In this document: one piece after another, positions 6,469 to 12,460 of the stretch | How positions within the stretch are numbered: position 1 is the first letter of the stretch | Layout of the letters: each line of letters begins with the position of its first letter | The notes under the pieces: generated by a model | Told to the model about the DNA's origin: nothing | Seen by the model: the letters and a program-made list of their open reading frames with translations, nothing else | Database searches by the model: none | Origin: Candidatus Marinamargulisbacteria bacterium SCGC AG-343-D04 | GTDB taxonomy: Bacteria; Margulisbacteria; Marinamargulisbacteria; GCA-2716485; GCA-002719695 | Length of the DNA: 13,253 nt | Assembly: GCA_003265885.1 (NCBI GenBank) | Contig: QFBQ01000038.1 | Span: forward strand, 1-13,253 | Reading direction: 5' to 3' | Position numbers and translations under genes: made by a program

Positions 6469-7449
6469 TTATACAAAACGATGTTGGAACCATTTCCACG
6501 ATGTAGAGAGAATCTGGTCTATATCAGAATGGTCTGGGGACCAATGAAGTATTTTTTTGACCATTTGGTTATCGGCAATTAATTGAGAGGCGTCTCCTTC
6601 GCGTCTTTTTTTGATGGCGAAGGGAATTTTTTTCTGAGTGATCTGTTCTGCTTTTTGTAGTATTTCCAATACAGAAAACCCTGTTGAATGACCTAGGTTT
6701 AGAATGGTAGAGTCTCCTTTATCAAATAGATAGTGGCAGGCGCTGACGTGTGCTTTTGCTAGATCTGTGACATGGATATAGTCTCGTATGCAGGATCCAT
6801 CTGGGGTAGGGTAGTCATTTCCATATATCGATAATTCTTTTTTTCCTGCTGCAGCAAAGAAAATATTGGGAATTAAGTGAGTTTCAGGGCTGTGATCTTC
6901 CCCTATTTCGGTGTCAGGGTCGGCTCCGGCAGCATTAAAATATCGAAATATTACACTTTTTAATCCATAGGCCTTCTCAAAGTCTTGGATTATCTGTTCT
7001 ACTGCATATTTTGATTTCCCATAGGGGTTTAGAGGATGGCAGGGGTGTGTCTCAGATAAACGGCTTTCTAAAGGATTTCCATAGACAGCTGCTGTAGATG
7101 AGAAAATAAGAGTGTGTATATGAGAATCTATCATTGCTTTTAACAAGGTTAAGGTCCCTGAAACATTGTTATAGTAATATTTATGAGGGTTTTGTGTGGA
7201 TTCTGAAACGTCAATTTTGGCTGCAAAATGCATGACTGCGCTGGGTTTGTGAGTCTTAAAAACCTGGCAGAGTGTGTCATAGTCATGAAGTGAGCAGTGA
7301 ATAGAGGGGCCCCATTTTACAAAATCTGCGTGACCCGTTGAAAAATCATCAATAACTATAGGCGTGAAACCTTGTTTATGTAGTTCTTTGCATGCGTGCG
7401 AACCAATGTATCCGGCCCCTCCAATGACGGCAATGGAGGGTGAGCTCAT
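6469..7449 (-). CDS. galE: UDP-glucose 4-epimerase
   Basis: GalE interconverts UDP-glucose and UDP-galactose in the cytosol, supplying galactosyl precursors for surface polysaccharide. The 326-residue length is typical. Residues 10-18 (GGAGYIGSH) are the NAD-binding glycine-rich loop. SSTAAVYG at 117-124 provides the catalytic serine or threonine, and Tyr143-x3-Lys147 (YGKSK) is the catalytic pair. RYFNAAGAD at 169-177 is the usual substrate-binding motif. The ATG overlaps the fbp stop in an ATGA arrangement, so the two genes are very probably co-transcribed and translationally coupled. UDP-sugar epimerases with other specificities share these motifs, so the exact substrate is inferred from overall similarity. 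Confidence 0.92.
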   Translation of the reverse strand: MSSPSIAVIGGAGYIGSHACKELHKQGFTPIVIDDFSTGHADFVKWGPSIHCSLHDYDTLCQVFKTHKPSAVMHFAAKIDVSESTQNPHKYYYNNVSGTLTLLKAMIDSHIHTLIFSSTAAVYGNPLESRLSETHPCHPLNPYGKSKYAVEQIIQDFEKAYGLKSVIFRYFNAAGADPDTEIGEDHSPETHLIPNIFFAAAGKKELSIYGNDYPTPDGSCIRDYIHVTDLAKAHVSACHYLFDKGDSTILNLGHSTGFSVLEILQKAEQITQKKIPFAIKKRREGDASQLIADNQMVKKILHWSPDHSDIDQILSTSWKWFQHRFV

Positions 7450-8420
7450 TTAGATGTTTTTGTTGTTTTATTAAAGGCGTTCACTAGGGACGAGTTTCCA
7501 ATAAATAAGGGGGTTTTTGCGTGGATTGATTGAGGTTGAATTTCGAGGATGTTTTGAGATCCATTGGAGGCGCTTCCTCCCGCTTGTTCGCAGATAAATG
7601 CTAGAGGATTGGCTTCGTACATAAGGCGAAGTTTTCCTTCTGTGCTTTTTGCAGTTGATGGGTAGGCGAATACCCCTCCCTTTAAGAGGTTTCTGTGAAA
7701 ATCGGCAACTAGAGAACCTACATATCGAGATGATAAAGGCCCTTGTTCAGAAGTTTTAAAGGAATCTAATGTTTGTTGTTCATGAGCACTTAAAGAAGGA
7801 TAAAGGCTTTCATTGATAGAGTAATATTTAGGGGTATCAGGGATGGTGATGTTTTCATGAGAAAGTAGAAACTCTCCTATGCTGGGGTCATAGGTGAAGC
7901 CAAATACCCCATTTCCTGTTGTATATACGAGCATCACAGATGATCCGTAAATGACGTAACCAGCAAGAAGTTGTTCAGATCCTGGATGTAAGTCATTTGT
8001 TTTCCATTTTTCGGGTGTTTTATAGACAGAAAAAATAGTGCCTACACTGACGTTTACATCAATATTGGAGGACCCATCAAGTGGGTCAAAAAAAATGACG
8101 TAAGGCTCTTTTGTTTCAGATTCAATCGTCACGATTTCGTCTTCCTCTTCAGAGCCGATGTAAGAAAATTGCCCATGAGCACTTAAAATATCGATTAAGC
8201 ACTTATTTGCTGTAAGATCGAGTGTTTTGACGTGTTCTCCATGCACATTTGTTGTGCCTGATTCATGTTGTGATTGAAGTCCGGCTACAATGATTTCTTT
8301 TCGGATCATTTTAGAGGCTAGGCTGATGTTGTATAAAATGTTGGTAATATTTCCAGGGATTTGTGGGTATTGGCTTGAGAGTTCTATGAGGTGTTGTTCG
8401 ATAGTTTTGAATGATGTCAT
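7446..8420 (-). CDS. fbp: Fructose-1,6-bisphosphatase class I
   Basis: This 324-residue enzyme hydrolyses fructose 1,6-bisphosphate to fructose 6-phosphate, the committed step of gluconeogenesis, in the cytosol. Metal-binding motifs are GSEEEDE (residues 89-95) and DPLDGSSNIDVNVSVGT (from 112). Later signatures include GGVFAYPST and KLRLMYEANPLAFICEQAGG, a standard class I C-terminal set. The length matches the family. No ribosome binding site precedes the ATG. A perfect TATAAT (8432-8427, minus) ends six bases before it, which suggests a leaderless mRNA. The gene overlaps galE by four bases. The pair could feed hexose phosphate into UDP-sugar synthesis during growth on gluconeogenic carbon sources. 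Confidence 0.95.
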   Translation of the reverse strand: MTSFKTIEQHLIELSSQYPQIPGNITNILYNISLASKMIRKEIIVAGLQSQHESGTTNVHGEHVKTLDLTANKCLIDILSAHGQFSYIGSEEEDEIVTIESETKEPYVIFFDPLDGSSNIDVNVSVGTIFSVYKTPEKWKTNDLHPGSEQLLAGYVIYGSSVMLVYTTGNGVFGFTYDPSIGEFLLSHENITIPDTPKYYSINESLYPSLSAHEQQTLDSFKTSEQGPLSSRYVGSLVADFHRNLLKGGVFAYPSTAKSTEGKLRLMYEANPLAFICEQAGGSASNGSQNILEIQPQSIHAKTPLFIGNSSLVNAFNKTTKTSK

Positions 8421-8426
8421 ACGTTT

Positions 8427-8477
8427 ATTATATGAAATAATCTATATTTTGCACAATGGCTCACTTTTTTGTACACT
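8427..8477. promoter_or_regulatory. Back-to-back promoters of fbp and the LAB_N gene
   Basis: Minus strand: TTGTGC (8456-8451), 18-base spacer, TATAAT (8432-8427), then six bases to the fbp ATG. Plus strand: TTGCAC (8449-8454), 17-base spacer, TACACT (8472-8477), then six bases to the ATG at 8484. The two -35 boxes overlap in TTGCACAA. The -35 matches are weak (three of six each), while the -10 matches are six and four of six. In both directions transcription would start at or next to the A of ATG. Confidence 0.5.
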
Positions 8478-8483
8478 AGCACT

Positions 8484-8753
8484 ATGTTTAAAGTGGAGAG
8501 TACTCTTTGGTTTTCTATAGGACTTATTGGTCAAATTGTGTTTGGATTGCGTTTTGTGATTCAGTGGTTGTATTCTGAATATAAGAAAGAGAGTCTTATT
8601 CCTATATCGTTTTGGTATTTAAGTATCGTCGGATCGTTGTTGTTGTTGGCTTATGCAATTTATTTAAAAGATATTATTTTTACTGCTGGGTTTTCATTAA
8701 ATATTTTGATTTATATTCGTAATTTGATGTTGAGGCATTCGGCCAAAAAGTAA
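8484..8753 (+). CDS. Stand-alone LAB_N domain membrane protein
   Basis: This 89-residue protein matches the lipid A biosynthesis N-terminal (LAB_N) domain. It has three hydrophobic helices, the motif GQIVFGLRFVIQWLYSEYKK in and after the first, then IPISFWYLSIVGSLLLL. LAB_N occurs alone or fused to LpxB or glycosyltransferases and is linked to lipid A or other lipid-linked sugar chemistry at the inner membrane. No such fusion partner follows here. The first ATG at 8484 is the sensible start, because homology begins right after it and a -10 hexamer ends six bases upstream. There is no Shine-Dalgarno sequence. The gene diverges from fbp-galE. Confidence 0.85.
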   Translation: MFKVESTLWFSIGLIGQIVFGLRFVIQWLYSEYKKESLIPISFWYLSIVGSLLLLAYAIYLKDIIFTAGFSLNILIYIRNLMLRHSAKK

Positions 8754-8806
8754 GGCTTTAGAATTACTTTCAAATGTATTGATAGAGGGTGAAAATAAAC
8801 CAAGAT

Positions 8807-8906
8807 TGAACCAGAATAGTTAGAAATTTGGTGATTTCTTTGGTTCATTAGGAAATAAGAATTTTCGTCGTTCAGCGTTGCTTGTAGTGTATAAAGTGTT
8901 ACAAGC
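8807..8906. terminator. Two inverted repeats between convergent genes
   Basis: Between the LAB_N gene and the convergent EamA gene are two hairpin candidates. The first pairs tgaacca (8807-8813) with tggttca (8841-8847), with an inner stem agaaat / atttct (8822-8827, 8834-8839). The second pairs gcttgta (8880-8886) with tacaagc (8900-8906) around a 13-base loop. Neither has a clean U tract, so termination is likely by position only. No gene is seen in 8754-8918. Confidence 0.3.
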
Positions 8907-8918
8907 TCTATATAAAAT

Positions 8919-9761
8919 TTAAGATATTTTTAAGATAATAGCACCAATACAGATGCACAAAATGGCAATTCCTTTTTTAAATGATATTTTTTCTTTAAGA
9001 ATCCACACCGAAAATAGTGCAGATATTACAATAGAGCATTCTCTAAGACTAAGAACGTAGCTTACGGGATTTGATCGAAGTACAATTAAAATAAGTGCAT
9101 AAGAAAAGAGTGCGCACGCTCCAATTGCGATGGCGTTTTTTTTATGTTGATAGAAACCCTCTATCATTTCTTTTTTGTGTTTAAATATGAAATAAGGGAG
9201 TAAGCAAATATTCATTGTTAGAAATAATAAAATGACATGTGACGATGCGTTTACATAACGAATGGCGAGAATATCTGTGATTAAATAAAGGGCTATGCTT
9301 AACCCGACAATACAGCCCCATAAGACACTTTTTTGAGATTTTTGATTTGTTTTGGAATCGTAAAAATATAGGGCGATTCCACTTAAAACAACTACGATAG
9401 CGAGGGCACCTAAAAAGGAAAGAGTGTCTTTTAAGGCAATGATTCCAAATACGCTAGCCCCTACTATGCCCAACCCTCTGCTGATGGGATAAATATGAGA
9501 AAGAGGGTAATGGTAGTATGCATGTGTTAGGGCTAGATAATAAAAGATATGAACAACTCCAGAAAGTATTCCCCATAATAAAGATGTTTTTAATAAATGA
9601 GAAGGAATGGATGTCAGAACAAAAGGGAGAACCGCTAACCCTACAAGAGATGTTCCTAGCCATAAAATGGTGATGTTTTTTCCGGTTTTTTTGGCGAGAG
9701 TGTTCCATGATGCATGAAGAAAACCGGAAAGTAACACTAGTAAAAAATGGGAGAGTGACAT
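8919..9761 (-). CDS. EamA/DMT-superfamily permease
   Basis: This 280-residue inner-membrane protein has about ten hydrophobic helices in two tandem halves (roughly 1-130 and 140-280), the layout of drug/metabolite transporters of the EamA family. Typical family features are the N-terminal SGFLHASWNTLAKK, the helix containing HIYPISRGLGIVGASVFG, and the matching second-half stretch SYVLSLRECSIVISALFS. Members export amino acids or metabolites or act as permeases in intracellular bacteria; the substrate here is unknown. The ATG at 9761 follows the stop of the HTTM-DCC gene by five bases, so it is the last gene of a three-gene operon. No clear ribosome binding site of its own is seen beyond TAAAG, consistent with coupling. 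Confidence 0.85.
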   Translation of the reverse strand: MSLSHFLLVLLSGFLHASWNTLAKKTGKNITILWLGTSLVGLAVLPFVLTSIPSHLLKTSLLWGILSGVVHIFYYLALTHAYYHYPLSHIYPISRGLGIVGASVFGIIALKDTLSFLGALAIVVVLSGIALYFYDSKTNQKSQKSVLWGCIVGLSIALYLITDILAIRYVNASSHVILLFLTMNICLLPYFIFKHKKEMIEGFYQHKKNAIAIGACALFSYALILIVLRSNPVSYVLSLRECSIVISALFSVWILKEKISFKKGIAILCICIGAIILKIS

Positions 9762-9766
9762 GAGCT

Positions 9767-10897
9767 TTATTTTTTATAGTATTGGCAAGAGTCTAATTGT
9801 CCAAAAATTTTGTATCTGTTTTTTGCAATGAGAGAGTATATGCTATCCCGAATGGGAAGAGGGATGAGGTAAAACATGGCTGAAAATCTCCAAATGTTTC
9901 CGCAATAGGATAGAATTTTTAAGACAGCTGTTGATTTCTCATAAATGTGCTCGTTTTCAATGAATAAAATACTGTTCTTTGTGATTTTATTTTTTGCTAA
10001 AAGAGGTTCTAAATCTGGAGATTGTAAGGGGATAAAGGTGAAATGATTGAGTATATCTATGCTTAAAATGAGTTGAACAAAATGATTGCATAATCCACAG
10101 ATGCCGTCATAGGCAATCACCCTTTCATGTTTTTCTTGTTTTGGACGAAACCATGTGCAGTGGATGAGAATAAGATGATATAGAATGATTGCAGGTATAA
10201 AAGATAGAGTGGAAGATAGGCATAGTAGTGATATGGAAAGGGTCATGATCCAGATGTAGATCTGAAATTGTGAGAAAAATATGGCTAAGAATGTAGTGGT
10301 TAGCACTATGGCTGATCCATAGGCTATGAGGGTCAGTATTAGATTAGGACTGTCTACAAGAATATTATTTAAAAAAGGGCTGCATTGTGTGAAATGTGAG
10401 AGATTTTCTAGAAGAATGAGTCCCCTTGTCCATCGAGAGTCTAGAAGTAAAGATATGCCTATGCCCGAATAAAAAAGTCCATAACTAAGCCATAAAACCG
10501 TATGTGTGCTATGAGGCAGTGTCCACGATGAGGTTTGTTTAGATGATAGGGGTTCGCCTTTAGGTGAGGTTATGCAGAAGATATAGATGCTGATGAGAGC
10601 TAGAGTCCCCATAGTAAGCTGAGTGAGATCTTGGCTTACATAAAACATCCAAAGTATACAGGAGATGATAGCGGCTACACGACGGTGATAGCCTATTAAT
10701 ATTAGGAGGTGTGAACACAAAAATAGGATAACAAGGAGGGAAGGAAAGTGAGGGAGTGGTGTTTTGATGAGAATGAGTGAATATAGGCAGCCATAGATGC
10801 CCAATAATAGTCTAAATACAGTAAAATGCCAGGAGGTGTAAACGTTTAAAAATGGAGGGCTTTTCAGTGTGGTCCAAAGAGCAGCTAGTTTATCCAC
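9767..10897 (-). CDS. HTTM-like membrane domain fused to DCC (DUF393) domain
   Basis: This 376-residue fusion has an N-terminal part (about 20-250) with some eight membrane helices. It opens with SWHFTVFRLLLGIYGCLYSL, typical of the HTTM / vitamin K-dependent carboxylase-like domain. The C-terminal part (about 259-376) is a DCC thiol-disulfide oxidoreductase-like domain (DUF393), with YDGICGLCNHF at 263-273 giving the DxxCxxC motif. Similar fusions are known, but their reactions are not established; a membrane-linked redox role is plausible. The start is GTG at 10897, preceded by AAAGGTG. It lies 14 bases after the unknown 307-residue gene and five bases before the EamA gene, so the three probably form one transcript. 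Confidence 0.8.
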   Translation of the reverse strand: MDKLAALWTTLKSPPFLNVYTSWHFTVFRLLLGIYGCLYSLILIKTPLPHFPSLLVILFLCSHLLILIGYHRRVAAIISCILWMFYVSQDLTQLTMGTLALISIYIFCITSPKGEPLSSKQTSSWTLPHSTHTVLWLSYGLFYSGIGISLLLDSRWTRGLILLENLSHFTQCSPFLNNILVDSPNLILTLIAYGSAIVLTTTFLAIFFSQFQIYIWIMTLSISLLCLSSTLSFIPAIILYHLILIHCTWFRPKQEKHERVIAYDGICGLCNHFVQLILSIDILNHFTFIPLQSPDLEPLLAKNKITKNSILFIENEHIYEKSTAVLKILSYCGNIWRFSAMFYLIPLPIRDSIYSLIAKNRYKIFGQLDSCQYYKK

Positions 10898-10911
10898 GAC
10901 TCGTCACCTTT

Positions 10912-11835
10912 TTAGTGGAGTTCCAGACATTTGTTCAACGATTTTATGACATTGGGTTTTAATTTTTCGAATTTTTCAGGAGATAAAGAGTTTTTGATGA
11001 ATTGTAATTCTTCTTTGAGTTCTAGAAAATGGTCTATATCTTCTTTTTTTTCAGCGTTATTGAGAGCATTGTATAAAAAATCCAGATGCTTAATAATGGC
11101 TTTTTGATGAGAGCTAGCTGATTTTGATGTAGAGTGAGCAAGCGAGATTAATGTATTTAATAGGGCATGATTTCTTGTTTTATCGTAGTGTTTGTGACGT
11201 AGCCCGTGGTCTCCGTAGATGAATTGGTTTAGAAAACGTTGGGTAATGGATTCTGTTGAAATGGAGCATGTGAGTGGGAGAGACATTTCTTTAATGTCTG
11301 TAGAATGTTCGCAGAGTGATTGATAAACGGGGCATAGGGATGTGATTTTTGATATGGGAAAATGTGAAAGATCTTGTTTAAGAAGGTTATAGTCTGGGTT
11401 GAGTTTGTCATCAAAATAAAAGAGTAAATAAAGAAATTGGATTAAGATGTGGGATGATCTGTGAAATTCGTTGATTTCGTTTATGCATGTGTTTTTTTGT
11501 TCGTCAGGAAGCCATCTTGAATAGAGAATACGTAAATAATTTTTGAAGCATAATAACTGGACATTTTCTTTGTTTTGATTAATAGAAAATGTTTTAATCA
11601 TACTTAGGCAGGTTTCTGCATCGTCTTTTATTGAGTCAGACGCTCCAATTTCTAGGAAGTGAAGACAACATTTGGTAATCATTAGTAGATCTTGGTCAGA
11701 ACTTTCGGGTTGTATAGCTGAAATGAGATTTTCTAGAATGGTTTCTTGTTTTTTTTCCGGATAAAGATGTTCTAACTCCATTCCGTCTTTTATGGTGATA
11801 ATACGTTTATAGAGATCGAGTAATGATTCTGTCAT
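10912..11835 (-). CDS. Hypothetical alpha-helical protein
   Basis: I do not recognise this 307-residue protein. It lacks a signal peptide or membrane helix and looks almost wholly alpha-helical, with regular leucine and isoleucine spacing that could form a helical repeat or solenoid fold. It contains nine cysteines spread along the chain (for example KCCLHF near residue 56) and a lysine- and glutamate-rich C-terminal third that may be coiled coil. The ATG at 11835 is preceded by AAAGGA about seven bases upstream. A TATAAT-like hexamer on the minus strand (11879-11874) may be part of its promoter. It is the first gene of the probable operon with the HTTM-DCC and EamA genes. No function can be inferred. 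Confidence 0.7.
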   Translation of the reverse strand: MTESLLDLYKRIITIKDGMELEHLYPEKKQETILENLISAIQPESSDQDLLMITKCCLHFLEIGASDSIKDDAETCLSMIKTFSINQNKENVQLLCFKNYLRILYSRWLPDEQKNTCINEINEFHRSSHILIQFLYLLFYFDDKLNPDYNLLKQDLSHFPISKITSLCPVYQSLCEHSTDIKEMSLPLTCSISTESITQRFLNQFIYGDHGLRHKHYDKTRNHALLNTLISLAHSTSKSASSHQKAIIKHLDFLYNALNNAEKKEDIDHFLELKEELQFIKNSLSPEKFEKLKPNVIKSLNKCLELH

Positions 11836-12087
11836 GGACTGTCCTTTTTTTTATTATGAGCTTTATAGTCTTTATTATAAAGGATTTTTTATTTCTCGAT
11901 AGTCTTATCATAAGTATTTTCCTCCTAGATTAAAAAAGCATAACATAGTGTTTCGAAACTCATGATCATAATTGAGTTATGATATATAGATTATGCGATA
12001 GGATTGTGAGGCATTGTAGTTATCGAAAATTGTCCCATAACCTCCACACTCTTTTTTTTGTGTCATAAACGATCGTTTATGAGACAG
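11836..12087. other. Intergenic region with inverted repeats
   Basis: I find no gene here. It includes the putative promoter of the minus-strand operon, a loose stem aactca / tgagtt (11957-11962, 11973-11978), an eight-base run of T around 12050, and the 20-base palindrome at 12063-12082. Confidence 0.5.
12063..12082. repeat. Perfect 20-base palindrome
   Basis: The sequence tcataaacgatcgtttatga equals its own reverse complement, and outer bases TGTC / GACA continue the symmetry with a two-base slip. It begins six bases after the stop of the detached ankyrin tail. As RNA it could fold into an eight-base-pair stem with a GATC loop. No U tract follows in either direction, so it is not a standard terminator. 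It could be a protein-binding site. Confidence 0.6.
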
Positions 12088-12333
12088 CTAGGAATCGGAA
12101 TGGTATAGCAGAACACCAGACACACTCGCTACTAAAATTGAAATTATTATAGTCATATTTTCTAAAACGAAAGCAGGACAGATACTTTCTCTCTTCGGAT
12201 CATTCGAACTTTCTCGTAAAGAAATTCCATCGCGTAAAAAATTTATAACGTCTTCAAGTCCTAGTCCCGTAGCAAGCCCTAAAGCGGTTTCCTTAATAAC
12301 TGTTCTATCAGGGTTTGTGACAGTCCTTACAAC
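12088..12333 (-). pseudogene. Detached 3' end of the ankyrin gene: repeat 5 and membrane tail
   Basis: Reading the minus strand from 12333 in a frame shifted from the upstream gene gives VVRTVTNPDRTVIKETALGL, a linker (NFLRDGISLRESSNDPK), then RESICPAFVLE. A membrane segment, TIIISILVASVSGVLLY, and YHSDS follow before a TAG at 12090-12088. There are no internal stops over 81 codons. The frame has no start codon near its beginning, and a TGA closes it upstream, so it cannot be expressed alone except from an internal ATG just before the membrane segment. It is best read as the original C-terminus of the upstream gene, cut off by a duplication that joined out of frame. The short tail after the helix is typical of a C-terminal tail anchor. 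Confidence 0.7.
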
Positions 12334-12460
12334 ACAGTACAGATACTTTCTCTTGAAGAAATTTCAGCGCGTAAAAAATTTATAACGTCTTCGTTCCGAA
12401 TCCTAATAGCAAGCTCTAAAGCTGTTTCTTTAATAACTGCTCCATCAGGGTTTGTTTGTG
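12178..12460 (-). repeat. Tandem duplication of an ankyrin-unit 3' segment
   Basis: Bases 12339-12460 and 12178-12320 are related copies coding for VIKETAL, DVINFLR, an IS-RES stretch and RESIC. The inner copy, in the intact frame, lacks 24 bases (eight codons) relative to the outer copy. After its RESIC codons it joins directly to sequence resembling the start of a repeat unit (gttgtaaggact against gttgtacggacc near 12716), but out of frame, creating the TAA at 12329-12327. Confidence 0.7.

Noticed and set aside
6337..6582. Plus-strand open frame over the galE 3' end
   Set aside because: It overlaps the strongly supported galE and the ankyrin promoter, and has no recognisable product.
12063..12082. 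Palindrome as an intrinsic terminator
   Set aside because: No U tract follows the stem on either strand. The nearby run is T before the stem on the plus strand and A after it on the minus strand.
12327..12345. Programmed frameshift joining the ankyrin protein to its membrane tail
   Set aside because: No slippery heptamer or downstream structure is evident. The adjacent duplicated copies explain the frame break more simply.
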